Below are positions 1 through 11,660 of a DNA stretch of 64,000 nt, one piece after another. How positions within the stretch are numbered: the stretch's first letter is position 1; each line of letters begins with the position of its first letter. This stretch comes from Siphonodentalium dalli (Eukaryota; Mollusca; Scaphopoda; Gadilida; Siphonodentaliidae), in the NCBI GenBank assembly GCA_032622095.1, contig CP136068.1:150735365-150799364 (forward strand), given 5' to 3'. The translations under genes and the position numbers were made by a program. The notes below the pieces were generated by a model, which was given only the letters and a program-made list of their open reading frames with translations, ran no database searches and was not told the origin of the DNA.

Positions 1-1234
1 GTAACCACCATTGTTCGTTAGCTGAACAAACACACCTTTTTAGACCAGAAAATATTCGAAATAAAATTAATATTAATCGATAGAAGCATTTCCGGACAGG
101 AGTCTTCGATTCAAATCTAATATTTTATACCCACGGTAACTATATAATACATGTTTACAAAGAGATAATCCACCTTTAAGCGCAATTCATTATTAAATGT
201 GAATTTGGCCTCCCATATCATTGTGTACATGTATATCAACAATACATGTTATGTCTCCAGTAAATAACTTTGTACTACGGTACAGTAATTGATACTCTCA
301 ACGCGGTTACCATTGAACATTTGGACTATTGAACCCTCAAACTATTGAACTTCTTGACAATCGAACCCATCGGACTACTAGTAATGAACACTCGGTCTAA
401 CGCACTGTCATTGAATCATCATAAATATGATCGAGGTACATGTAATAATGTACATAATTGCGGTAATGGTTATGTGACCCTATGAATTGCTCCAAGCTAT
501 ATTTCTGCTTTAAATTTCAATCAAATTGTCCCTATTGTATGGACTTATCGAGTTTTGGTTTTTATCCAAAAGCCAAATTGCACTGAGAAACTATACACAT
601 GTAAATGTATTAAGAGACCCCCATTTGCAATGAGTTAGGCAGTGATGCAGTGTGTAACTGCACCAATTCTATAAACTTAACACACAAAGTGACATATCAT
701 GGTCTATCCCCAAATATAACATATGGTACATGTACATGGTAAGTACTGTAAAGAATGATCTGGCTGAAAGGCGGTCATGAGAAAAATTAATGCGGTTTAC
801 CGTGGTTGAAACACTGCAGTAATTCACTTGGTTACAACAAAAATATTACTGCAGTAAGATTTAATACCAGCAGATACTGCATTAGTATTGAAATGGCTTG
901 GGTTTTACATAGTTGACTAATCGACAGTAAAAAAATCAAGTCTAAGTAGACTAATTGACAACACAAATTTCCATGGAAAACTTCCAATTTACTATGTGGT
1001 TATTGAGTTAAAATCAATGAGAGATAACTGCAGTTCCCATTTTTTGTGGGACTGTAATGATTCATAGCGAATTCATGCATTGTATTGGGATACACTACCA
1101 ATGATACGCATATCATGATATCGTGTGTATTGCGATACAGGAAATCAAATAATTTTTTAAGATGGGAATGTGTAAATTTAGAGCAAAACCTGCAATTTTC
1201 AAAGTTTAAATGTCTATTATGCGTGTAAATTCTT
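1..1234. other. AT-rich non-coding DNA, no gene seen
   Basis: All six frames are closed by frequent stops and I see no splice-bounded open stretch. The DNA holds scattered TACATGTA/ACATGT palindromes and a few short ACTGCAGTAA-like words. Nothing else stands out. Confidence 0.6.
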
Positions 1235-1303
1235 TGGGTTCATGAAATGGAAAAAAAGTTGTAGGAGGTGTTCGTAAACCGGACTTAAAAATTGGTGTCG
1301 CCT
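1235..1303 (-). repeat. Solo end of the GGCGACACC TIR element
   Basis: This stretch, read on the minus strand, matches the left end of the complete element at 4,658-5,039. Shared parts are AGGCGACACCAATTTTTAAG, the GTTTACGAACACCTCCTACA block and the adjoining CATTTCATG. The other end is not found nearby, so it is probably a truncated or decayed copy. Confidence 0.6.
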
Positions 1304-2298
1304 TATGTGTATTTAGCTCATATAGTTAACTATTAAAGGTGCTCAATCAGATTCGATGGACCCCATATAATCAGATTCCAACAAAATTTTGTTTAGAAAT
1401 GCTGCTTCAGTTATCAGAATCGATTAATTGCCCAAAAATAATGCTAACCACTGTCAACTGCATGTATAGTATCAAATTGCCCGATACATTATATTTATCA
1501 ACATGCTGTTCGATGAAGTTTGGCCTTATTATCAACACAAAGCCTCTTTATTTTAGAGTTATCCGTCTTCATCTGCAATTTGGTCTGAGACCGTCGGCTC
1601 GTCAAATTTTTCTGGGCCACTATTAAGTCTCGATGAACTGTATCCAGTATAAACATGTTAAACCTGATCATAATTAGAGCATGCAGTCCCTGTTGACATG
1701 CGGTATCCGCTAGTAATCTTACCACAGTTATATGTCTGTGATAACCAAGTTAATTGTTTTACCACAAAAATTCTGAATTCTATCTAGACATTTTGAAACA
1801 ATAAAAAAAAATTCTGGTGTGGTTACAATGTCAACTTTAAAAAAAAATTAATTTAAACATCGCATGAAAAATACAACCTAACTGCAAATGTGAGGTGGAC
1901 CACATTCTGCAGCGGTATAACTGACTGCGGTTGATCACATGAACACGCCTGAATACTGCAGTAATACCCGATGGTCAACCTTTATAAGGCGAGTTGATTA
2001 ATTAAAGCATAGCTGTAATTTTACATGTATGTTCTATGGACTTTGTTGGGAAAGAGAATATAGCTGTGCGAAAATGGATGATATTTCCCCACCTCAGCAG
2101 GTGTCGATTACAGAAAAATATACCAAACATACCAGTAGTCTGTTAATCCTGATGGACTAAGTTAGAAATGTTTCAATCGAAACCTCATTAAAAAAAATAT
2201 AAATTCAGTTCTCAATATTCAAACACTTCTAGGAAATTGTTAAAAAATATTGTTAAAAGATGCCCATTCGATTTGACACTGTAAATATACCCCTGTTC
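1304..2298. other. AT-rich non-coding DNA, no gene seen
   Basis: Short overlapping ORFs of 75-95 codons occur on both strands at 1,339-1,725, but they begin at non-ATG codons, lack recognisable motifs and are of ordinary chance length. Several poly-A/T runs are present. Confidence 0.5.
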
Positions 2299-2422
2299 AA
2301 GTGTTCCTGCTAACGTGCTATGATATGCGGTTGGGTCCTGCTGAATTGCTATCAATTGCGCTACCCGCATCATAGCAATTCAGCAGGACCACCAGCATCA
2401 TAGCATATTAGCAGGACCACTT
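2299..2422. repeat. Nested foldback hairpin, about 124 bp
   Basis: The left half reads AAGTGTTCCTGCTAACGTGC then GGTCCTGCTGAATTGCTAT. The right half returns ATAGCAATTCAGCAGGACC and then ends in TAGCAGGACCACTT. The whole segment can fold on itself with a short loop near 2,355-2,370. It is probably a small MITE-like foldback; no clear target duplication was identified. Confidence 0.7.
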
Positions 2423-2917
2423 GGCCAGTGGTAAAATAGTTTGTTTTCCATACGGATATGTGTTTTCAAATAATCATGTAATGATATCTAACATACATGT
2501 ATATGATCCCATTTATAGGTTTTATTCATCACGGTCAGATAAACTTTGTATACAGACAGTTTTACCAAACTTAGAATTTTTATTAGGTGCCCAAACCAAA
2601 ATATCAAAACATCACCTAACTCAGTGGTATTATAAAGAAGCTCAAACTGTATGCTTTCATTGTAGCTGTAATTACTAGTATTAAAAATGTGCTCAATAAA
2701 GTTTGTTTTATCATTTTATGGTCATTTGGAATTTGGATGCTATTTAATTCTGTTTATCTATATAATTGGCTGCACTGCTAAATTTTGACTGATTTCAGTC
2801 ATTGATGTCAGTACATGTAGTCCATCGAAATGGCGAACACAATCAAAGACAACTTACAAGAGGAAATACAACAAATCAATTTGATGTGCACTAAAACAGA
2901 TACAGTAATGTCCTAAG
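2423..2917. other. Non-coding DNA, no gene seen
   Basis: An 85-codon ORF at 2,421-2,678 has a non-ATG start and no recognisable motif. Nothing else is visible. Confidence 0.5.
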
Positions 2918-3049
2918 TAATCGACCCCTTAACCACAGCAGAATTATGTGTAACTTTTCAGGATTTAGTCGGAAATATGGCTTGTTGTCATTCATCGGAA
3001 AGCTCTCCCCGAGTTACCCATAATTCTGCTGTGGTTAAGGAGTCGATTA
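2918..3049. mobile_element. Short MITE with about 37-bp terminal inverted repeats
   Basis: The left end TAATCGACCCCTTAACCACA is mirrored by the right end GTTAAGGAGTCGATTA, and pairing continues inward through CAGCAGAATTATG/CATAATTCTGCTG and GTAAC/GTTAC. The interior is only about 55 bp and has no coding capacity. This is the form of a non-autonomous DNA transposon; the superfamily cannot be assigned. Confidence 0.75.
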
Positions 3050-3817
3050 ATTAGAGCTTTACTGTAGTTACAAATGTATGTCTAGCCTCTTGTGAAGTGT
3101 AGTGTCACTAATAAGATCTTTAATTCACATACATGTACTATATACCCGTTCAAGCGTTTACAAGTGTCAGACATCGAGAAACCGACCAAAAGTTTTGGTA
3201 ATATATAGGCTAGCACTGCACCTGGGCTACATGTACATGTACTGTAAGTGATTATAATGTACTATTTTTTTATTCTGCTGTGAAAGTTTTGCTGAATGAA
3301 ATTTAAGTTTACCCCGATATTCTAAGTCTGCTCGACTAAGATGGGGTTTTTCTCGAAAACTGATAGATATCTGAATATACATGTACGTCTTCCACTGGTT
3401 GGTATAACCTCTAAATTGACCAATTTTAATTGATTAGACTAACCCTGGTATGGAAAACTCTAATTTGTATAGCCCGATAAGCGGTTTACTGATGCCCGCC
3501 GGGGTTTATTGCCCACAGTGGTGATGATATGATGACCAGCGTTGTGCATGGCATATGTTTATCCAGGTACTAGTAAGAATGTTACCATACATTCAAAACA
3601 TTCATTAAATATCTTATTAATAGTAACCCAAACTACACAAGAGACTAGTTTAACTTAATTATAGCTATGTTCTAATTAAATGACCCCACCCCACAACAAG
3701 ATTGACCACCGGTATTTGACTGTTCAACCACATTCAATTACAATGCCGCTGACCGCTGGAATGCCTCATAGTATTTACGGTATTTTGATTAATCGACAAC
3801 ATCGCTGTTGCAAACAT
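3050..3817. other. Non-coding DNA, no gene seen
   Basis: AT-rich sequence with scattered ACATGTACATGT palindromes. No ORF or splice-bounded open frame stands out. Confidence 0.5.
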
Positions 3818-4222
3818 TACTCTTGAGTGCCTAATAAAAGTACAGGGTGGAATAATAGACTACATGTAGTACAGGCTGGAAAATGTCGCGTAACTGAATA
3901 ATAGTACAGGGCGGAATAAACGTACAGACTGGAACTATTAGTACCATACATCCCAACAAAACGCACCATCTGACTGGTTTATATACTGATGCCATGTGAC
4001 AGAAATAGTTTTGATGGATAGCCAGGTCTGTGAATCTACAGTGTGCTGATCACTGTCAACAATCAGAGTTCATTTATCTATGAATAACACAATTTAAGAT
4101 TGGTGAATTATTTCTTTTGGTTAATTTAATAAACGTACAGGACCAAATAACGATCGTACAGGTGGGAATTTTACCTCGATTTTAATAATCGTACATGTAT
4201 GTTTATTAGGCACTCAAGAGTA
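3818..4222. mobile_element. TIR element of about 405 bp with internal GTACAGG repeats
   Basis: The left terminus TACTCTTGAGTGCCTAATAA is exactly mirrored by TTATTAGGCACTCAAGAGTA at the right. The interior contains several GTACAGG-G/C-TGGAATAA-like units near both ends, in opposite orientation, so subterminal repeats accompany the TIRs. There is no transposase frame. It is most simply a non-autonomous DNA transposon. Confidence 0.8.
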
Positions 4223-4657
4223 CATATTCAAGTATGTGGCATACCAAAACACCACATGATACATACATGTACATGTACAACATACCATCTATAAAAATTA
4301 GTTGGTTAACCACAGTTGATGTTTTGCTCAGAGTTCATCCTGCACTATTATTTGGGTCTGTACTTTTATTTAATAACTTTCAATGGAATTCCCCCCCCCC
4401 TGCACTATTATTTGGGCCTGCACTTTTATTTGGAGCCCGAGAGTAAGTTGCATTGACATTTATTTTCACGAAGGAACATTGCAACTGGTTTGAAGTAACA
4501 TGACCACTTTGCATGTAACAACTTGCATCAACACTGGAACAGTATTGATGGTAATTTTCAACATGGTCTCACTGAAGTTCTATCAGATATAAATACTAGT
4601 ACGGTTGAGGGAGACAATTATTTTGAGAATATGTGAACCTGTGTTAACATGAGCCTA
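4223..4657. other. Non-coding DNA with a duplicated TGCACTATTATTTGGG block
   Basis: The block CCTGCACTATTATTTGGG followed by a CTGTACTTTTATT-like segment occurs at about 4,339 and again at about 4,400, separated by a poly-C run. It resembles the reverse complement of the GTACAGG units of the neighbouring TIR element, so it is probably a related remnant. No gene seen. Confidence 0.5.
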
Positions 4658-5039
4658 AGGCGACACCAATTTTTAAGTCTGGTTTACGAACACCTCCTAC
4701 AACTTTTTGTCCATTTCATGAAAAAAAATAAAACTGTTTTCTCCCAAAATATTTTACATGCGTACTGATTTTCATGTGTTGTCGCATCCGGTTCTGCTTA
4801 TGATCATTTACATATCCATATTTTCATGTATTTCATGACAAGATATGTCTTGTTTGGTTCAGAATTTTATTCAAAAACATTTTTTCACAATTTTTGTAAA
4901 ATTTATGTGAAATTCCACGATTTACTTGATATAAATTGGAGGGACAATCTTTTTTATTTTTTTCCCTCCTGCACTGTCCTGCATCTACTTTTTTTATCCC
5001 CACATTATCGTAAACCAGACTTAAAAATTGGTGTCGCCT
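4658..5039. mobile_element. TIR element (MITE) ending AGGCGACACC
   Basis: The left terminus AGGCGACACCAATTTTTAAG continues into TCTGGTTTACGA. The right terminus TCGTAAACCAGACTTAAAAA continues into TTGGTGTCGCCT, giving a near-perfect TIR of about 32 bp. Overlapping 71-codon ORFs on both strands come from the inverted ends and are not genes. A solo end of the same family lies at 1,235-1,303. Confidence 0.8.
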
Positions 5040-6429
5040 AAATATCATCTGATGGAGTCAAAATCATTGCACCGTCACTAATGCATGCACATGTAGTCTT
5101 GATGTTGAGTCTGGGTTTCATCATTTTCATTAGTTTGCTGTTATCTACCAAAGGTTGAGGTGTTATGGAATAACTGTATGGCATCGTATACTGTTATCGT
5201 TTGAGTAAATATGGAGTCTCTAATTCTTTTATCAGTCACGCATCTACTCTGACATCAAATTGACATTAGTATAATCCTTAAATATTTGTAAATTGTAACA
5301 ATTGTCACCATGAACTTGTTGATAATTTTCTTTGTCGTGTAACAACTGTTGTACCAAGTTTCAATGCCGCGTCCTCCTGGTATGTAGGGATTACCGGTGC
5401 CTTTAATAGTGATCATTGCCAGTTAATGTACATTAGAGTGGAACTGAATTAACAATGTCACATTGACACAGTAAGACCAGTAAAACAGCAAAAGTAGTAT
5501 TATTGTAACAGCAGGCTTAACACTACCACTGTATCAGTACCGTATGAGTCTATGGCCACATGTACAGTAGTACAGAGTACAGACCCCTCACTATCGCAGA
5601 TCAAACTTCTCAATTTTCTTCTGGACAGGTGCATGATCAGGCCACTGCCACTACATCATGCTTGTACCGGTACCACAGATTCAATTTTGCGTATTGTCGT
5701 AGCGTGACAATTACAAATAATTACAATGTACTGTACATGTATTACTTTTCAATTCAATCCCAATGCACTATGTCCACTGTCAGTGGTTTTCATGTGATAC
5801 AAATATTCCAGGTCATACAGATGTGTCAGCGGGAATATTCTGGTTATGGGCAGATGGCCGTTCAATACTATAGTTGATCCGTTTCGTTATCGTAGCTTAA
5901 TTCTTACTGAAATATTTTTTGTCACATGAAATTCAGTCTTTTTCGATATTTGCGCACATCCATGCAGACAAAATCGGCGAATCTTATATATAAGTCTACA
6001 GTTTATCCGTTTGTAGCGAATACACCATTTCCTTCTGTCATTCCGCGTTGATTCGCGACAAAATTAACTCAAAACACCATGAATTATCGGCGCTTCTTTT
6101 CGAAGTAACGGTAACTAAAAGTTAAGATTGTAATTTGGCTGCAGAAACGAAACGAAACGAATTTTGAAACACAATAATTGTATTCACTAATATTTTCCTG
6201 TTGGTATATGGTCTACTATAGTATACGCAATCATTTATTTGAAATAATAAGTATCACTTAGAGAATAATTCTTACTGATAATTAGAAATATCTTTATTTT
6301 GTATCCCTTTTATATTAAATACCGGTAATGGCCCTGAAAATTGTCTCTTTGTCAGTTTAATGTTCACTAGTTATAGCTAGGCTGCTAGATAAAGTGTGAT
6401 ATTGCTTCATTTGTCCGGGGTAGTGTATT
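5040..6429. other. Non-coding DNA, no gene seen
   Basis: The longest ORF (105 codons, 5,560-5,877) begins at a non-ATG codon, has no domain-like pattern and no splice context. I see no promoter or RNA gene. Confidence 0.5.
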
Positions 6430-8150
6430 GTCATACTGTCATAATAAACTTCAAGTAATAAGGTAACTACTCGCCAATGATGCTTGAATACAGAAATGGT
6501 TAATAAGGTAACTACACGACACTGATACTTAGGTATATACATGGTTAATAAGGCAACTACCCGTCAATGATACTTTAATATAGAAAGGGTTAACATGGTA
6601 ACTACACGCAAATGATGTCTTAATATAGAAAGGGTTAATAAGGTAACTACATGTCAATAATTCCTTAATACAGAAATGGTTAATAAGGTAACTTCATGTC
6701 AATGATGCTTTATTGTAGAAAGGGTTAATAATGTAACTAATCACCAATGACACTTATTATAGAAAGGGTTAATAAGGTAACTAGGGCCTACCTGTCAATT
6801 ATTGCTTCAATATAGAAAGGGTTAATAAGGTAATTACACGCCAATGGTACTTTAATATAGAAAGGGTTAATATGGTAACTATCCGTCAATGATGCTTTAA
6901 TATAGAAAGGGTTATAATAAGGTAACTACACGTCAATGATGCTTTAATACAAAAATGGTTAATAAGGTAACTACCCGCCAATGGCGCTTTAATATAGAAA
7001 GGGTTAATAATGCAACTACTCACCAATAATATTAAGTATAGAAAGGGTTAATAAGGTAACTACCTGTCAATTAATGCTTTAATATAGAAAGGGTTAATAA
7101 GGTAACTACACGCCAATGGTACTTAGTATAGAAATGGATATGGTAATTATACACGACAATGATAATTTGGTATATACAGAGTTAATAAGGCAACTACCCG
7201 TCAATGATGCTATAATATAGAAAGGGTTAACATGGTAACTACACATCAATTATGTTTTAATATAGAAAGGGTTAATAAGGTAACTACACGTCAATGATGT
7301 TTTAATATAGAAAGGGTTAATAAGGTAACTACACATCAATGATGCTTTAATATAGAAAGGGTTAATAAGGTAACTTCACGTCAATGATGCTTTAATATAG
7401 AAAGGGTTAATATGGTAACTACTCACCTATGATACTTTTAAAGAACGGGTTAATAATGTAACTACCCGGCAATAATTCTTTAATATAGAAATGGTGAATA
7501 TGGTAATTACACGTCAATGATGCTTTAATATAGAAAGGGTTATAATAAGGTAACTACACGTCAATGATGCTTTAATACAAAAATTGTTAATAAGGTAACT
7601 ACCCGTCAATGGCGATTTAATATAGAAAGGGTTAATAATGCAACTACTCACCAATAATATTAAGTATAGAAAGGGTTAATAAGGTAATTACCTGTCAATT
7701 AATGCTTTAATATAGAAAGGGTTAATAAGGTAACTACACGCCAATGGTACTTAGTATAGAAATGGATAAGGTAATTATACACGACAATGATAATTTGGTA
7801 TATACAGAGTTAATAAGGCAACTACCCGTCAATGATGCTATAACATAGAAAGGGTTAACATGGTAACTACACATCAATTATGTTTTAATATAGAAAGGGT
7901 TAATAAGGTAACTACACGTCAATGATGCTTTAATACAGAAAGGGTTAATAAGGTAACTTCACGTCAATGATGCTTTAATATAGAATGGGTTAATACTGTA
8001 ACTACTCACCAATGTTACTTACTATAGAAAGGGTTAATAAGGTAACTACCTGTCAATTAATGCTTTAATATAGAATGGTTAATATTAAATGGTTAACTAC
8101 ACGCCAATGATGCTGTAATATAGAACGGGTTAATACGGTAACTTCAAGTG
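6430..8150 (+). repeat. 45-bp minisatellite, about 38 units
   Basis: The consensus unit is roughly TTTAATATAGAAAGGGTTAA + TAAGGTAACTACACGTCAAT + GATGC, repeated head to tail with substitutions and small indels. A longer period is visible: the unusual unit with GTTATAATAAGG at 6,911 recurs at 7,539 (628 bp away). The run of variant units that follows it recurs in the same order, so a block of about 14 units was duplicated. Confidence 0.93.
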
Positions 8151-8159
8151 CAGATTATA

Positions 8160-8515
8160 CAGTTTAACAAAATACCACAGGTGTATATATCCGGGTGAAC
8201 ACTGTAGTAAATACCTGGGCGAAAACCTGGTGTAAATACCTGGGTGTAAATACTCCGGATAACCTGGGTCTAAATACCACCCGGGTGTGACAGCGTTTTT
8301 CTAAATTATATCCGTAAAAACCCGGGTAAACTGGGGTTTAACCTAACATATATAGAAAACACCATGGTAAATCTTTATAAAGCCCTGATTTACCTGGGTG
8401 TAACCTGGGTGTGACCTGGGTGGAACCAGGGTAAAACCTACATGTACCGGGGTTCATCAGGGGTATACCTAGGTAAACACCAAGATTTACCCAGGTACAT
8501 TTTTATATGGGCAGG
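8160..8515 (+). repeat. Degenerate ACCTGGGTGTAA short repeat
   Basis: ACCTGGGTGTAA-like words recur irregularly (for example AAATACCTGGGTGTAAATAC and CTGGGTGTAACCTGGGTGTG), with the reverse complement TTTACCCAGGTA near the end. It is GC-richer than its neighbours. No gene. Confidence 0.75.
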
Positions 8516-8520
8516 GCTCG

Positions 8521-9294
8521 CAATGTACACATGTGTATGGCTGATCACTGTTTCTGGGTGACAAGTAGATTATTGAGCACCTGATCTTAATCTTTTGACT
8601 TGTGTTCGGAATGTGGATTGATATATATATACCTGTTAAAAGTGATAAATCACTTAGACTAAGTTTGATATGGGTATTTGCACTAATTTTTTCAGCCAGA
8701 TAAAAATTTCTTGGATGTATTTTCTTGATTGTTGCTTACCTGCATCCCAAAATTCCATAGTAGTATTTCAATTCGTGCAATACCATTTCTCACTCAGTTT
8801 TAAATTCGGGCACGATTTTAAAAACTGACAAACTATTCAAACAAATACCCATAATCTGATTGTGGTTCTTGAAGTGATGTGAAACACTCTGGTAACGTGA
8901 TCAAATAGAAGTTGAGAATAATCTTGCCCATAGATGTTATTTTTTACGAATATTAATCCAAATGTTCGGATAACTATAAGCACATTGACCCATCAGACGA
9001 GAAGTGGCAAACCAAAATAAGCTGCAAAGATTTACCGGAGATTATCAAAAGAAAAGATGGTTATAAGGGATTAAGTGGCAAGTCATGCAAGACCAGCAGA
9101 AGAAAGATATGTGAGCCGTTAGCAGGGACAGCTGAGAAAGCAACTCTTTGCTCTGCACGTGTCGTCGTATTGCATGATTCCGTTTAAGAACAAAACTTCA
9201 AAAATAAATGAAAACCGTCAATGTTACTAATACCCTGCAAGTGGTTACAATTATGATATATGATGAGTGTCAATTCGGTTGAACTTGAGATGAT
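8521..9294 (+). repeat. Dispersed repeat family F, copy 1
   Basis: It shares ordered blocks with the next 750 bp: CACTGTTT-TGGGTGACAAG, AAATTTCTTGGAT, GTGATGTGAAAC, GATCAAATAGAAGTTGA and GATTTACCG. Offsets between copies 1 and 2 run from 800 to 756 bp because of indels. There is no intact ORF and no recognised protein. Confidence 0.8.
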
Positions 9295-10050
9295 TTAGCA
9301 AATAATATTCGAACGTACACATATGTCTACCTGGTCACTGTTTTTGGGTGACAAGTAGATTATTCAGCAGGTGATCTTAGCTTTTTGCCTTATGTTTGGA
9401 ATGTAGAATATATATATTCATGTTAGATTGATGATAAATCCCTTTGACTGAGTGTGATGTGTATTTGCACTAATTTTTCATCCAGATCAAAATTTCTTGG
9501 ATTTATCTTCTTCATTGTTGCCTACCTGCATCCCTATCATTATAGATACTCAGTTTTAAATTAGCACACGATTTTAAAAACTGACAAAATATTTTTTGCA
9601 AAACCCCAGTATCTAATTGTGGTTCTTAAAGTGATGTGAAACCCTCCGGTAGGCTGATCAAATAGAAGTTGATAATCATCTTGCTTAACGTTGTTATTAT
9701 TAACCAATATTAATCCAAATTGCCGGATAGTTATACATGTACGCACATTGACCCACCATACGAGGAGAGGCAAAATCAAGCTGCGAAGATTTACCGAAGA
9801 TAAACATAAAATAGATTGCTCATACAGATAAAGTGGCAAGTCAGGTAAGACTCAACAGACGAAAGATATGTCAGCCGTCATCAAAGAAAGCAACTATTTG
9901 CCGCTGAACGGCATTACATGACAAACACAAGTGCTTGAATCAGTTTACAATGCTAGCCACATAGAGCATGTGTTCATTGTCGTAACCAAAACCATTTATC
10001 AGGTGAGTTAAATTGTTAAATCAGTTGATAAATGCTACAAATTAGTTCTC
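9295..10050 (+). repeat. Dispersed repeat family F, copy 2
   Basis: Direct repeat of the preceding segment with about 15-20% visible divergence. It runs on to GCTAGCCACATAGAGCATGT near 9,950, a block also seen in copy 3. Confidence 0.8.
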
Positions 10051-10700
10051 CAAAAGCACAGTATAGGATGTTTTTTTCGGTTCTTAAATTGTTGTGAAAC
10101 ACTCAGTTGATCAAATGGCAGTTGAGAATAATCTTACCCAAAGTAGTTATTTTTACGAATACTAATCCAAATTTAGTAACAATGTTCGAATAATTAGAAG
10201 CGTATTGACCATCACACGGGAGAGACAAAAGTAAGCTGCGAAGGTCAGTAGAATAAACAGACGAAATATCTGTGAGCCGTTATAGAAAGGAACGCTATGC
10301 TATTGTAAGTGTTGTCAAATCATATCAGCAGAGGTTCTAATTAGTATGATTACTCGCCGATGGCCGGTGGTTTGCCGCACATGGTTGAGGAGTCTATCAG
10401 CCATTGAAATCACTGTTAGATTAGTCGCAAGTGTGCGGATTTCCTCCACCACTAAAACTGGCAATGTCGTGATATGGCCTTAGTTGCTAAAGCGACAATA
10501 AACCCCAATCAATCAAATAGTATTCAAATTGTTATTGTTTAACGGAACGATGTTATACAATATGGAGAACAGAGGAGAAGGGAATGTAAACGGAACGGCA
10601 TCATATGGCAGCCACGGGTGCTTGCATCATGCTACAATGTTAGCCACATCAATCATGTGTTCAGTTTTATTGTTAAATCAGTTGATGTATGATATGAACT
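10051..10700 (+). repeat. Dispersed repeat family F, copy 3, split by a SINE
   Basis: The left part (to about 10,341) carries the TTGTGAAACACTC, GATCAAATGGCAGTTGAG and GTGAGCCGTTA blocks. The right part resumes after 10,523 with GAACGGCATCATATGG and GTTAGCCACATCAATCATGT. That is the order in copy 2, so the intervening 170 bp are an insertion. Confidence 0.7.
10348..10517 (+). mobile_element. SINE-like element with CCCCAATCAATCAA tail
   Basis: The 3' body contains GTGCGGATTTCCTCCACCAC, TAAAACTGGCAATGTCGTGA, TATGGCCTTAG and GCGACAATAAACCCCAATCA ATC. I recognise this pattern as a dispersed SINE-type repeat common in bivalves. It is flanked by TAGTAT at 10,342-10,347 and 10,518-10,523 (a likely target duplication) and interrupts repeat family F. 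No clear tRNA-like head is seen, so it may be 5'-truncated. Two more bodies lie at 28,690-28,752 (minus strand) and 29,650-29,871. Confidence 0.75.
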
Positions 10701-11050
10701 GTTCCAATTGATTAATATGCAATATCCACCTGAATTTCGGTCGACCTGGTTATGTCTACATACATCTATAGATGACATGGCAGGCATAACTGGGGAAAGA
10801 AATACGCTTTGGCACCAACTGGTTTGGTTCTCAGCAGTACAATATTTATCATCAATTTGCAATATTTGAAATACTACTGAGATGTTCAGACAAATGCTCA
10901 CATCCGTTACTTTGAATCCGTTAACATACCCAACGGGGAGATATTTTCATCGCAGCTCAGTTGAATACCGTATTTCACATTTGTCCAATACACACATAAA
11001 ACAGATTAATACTTTCTATTCTAAATACATATTGACGGGTTGTTCCCTTA
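10701..11050. other. Non-coding DNA, no gene seen
   Basis: ORFs of 70-82 codons on both strands overlap one another, start at non-ATG codons in part and have no recognisable motif. Confidence 0.45.
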
Positions 11051-11102
11051 GGAAATGTTCAGATACTAATTTCAACAAATGGGGTGTTATCTGAACATTT
11101 CC
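11051..11102. repeat. Short hairpin GGAAATGTTCAGATA, copy 1
   Basis: The left arm GGAAATGTTCAGATA is mirrored by TATCTGAACATTTCC with a loop of about 20 bp. Related hairpins occur at 13,077-13,119 and 16,284-16,314, all within the neighbourhood of the recombinase-like pseudogene. Confidence 0.7.
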
Positions 11103-11481
11103 CACTAATGTTCTTGAACAGTAGGTTAGTTAGTCGAATGTGAATGGTGAGCTTGGGATTAATTGGTAGTTCGGCTTTGTTGCCACCTAATACACATGAC
11201 GAATATTATGTATGCTATGATTGGTGTGATGACAGATACATCAAATTTAATAACTGTCTTGGCAACATAAAATATAATTTATGGTGTCGCTTATTTTCCA
11301 TATGGATTCTCAAATCGCTTGGAGTATGACTCCTTAATGCTCACATTGCAATTCACATGCAAAGATTGGCAAGTAATGGCTTAACAAAACATTCCCTTTG
11401 GAAACTCCATGAGAACTAGTGAGAAGTTGTTTTTTTTTATCAGTGGTTGATGTTCAAGTATTTGTCTTCTCTTTGCTACAG

Positions 11482-11654
11482 CTGAAGAAATTACAATTGA
11501 AGCATTGAAGATGCTAAAAGAACACGATCTAAAAGACTTGGGTTGCTCGAAGATAGGACCGTGAAAATTAATAGTCAATTTGATTGAACACTAAAACCGA
11601 CAACAGCAGCCACAAGTTTGCGCTCCATTATCAAGAAATGTCGTGAGCGATATT
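11482..11654 (+). pseudogene. Candidate exon with C-terminal half of a SAM-like domain, two in-frame stops
   Basis: A pyrimidine-rich acceptor (TTCTCTTTGCTACAG) precedes the segment and a consensus donor GTAAGT follows it at 11,655. In one frame it reads EEITIEALKMLKEHDLKDLG followed by CSKIGP, a stop, then KLIVNLIEH. This matches the second half of SAM domains, where the helix pattern is I-T-x-E-A-L..L...DL..LG...G-P-R-K-L. The TGA at 11,562-11,564 replaces the expected arginine codon (CGA to TGA), and a TAA lies at 11,592-11,594. SAM domains mediate protein-protein interaction. I did not find the first half upstream. It may be an upstream exon of the recombinase-like gene at 13,987, but splice phase does not prove this. 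Confidence 0.5.
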
Positions 11655-11660
11655 GTAAGT

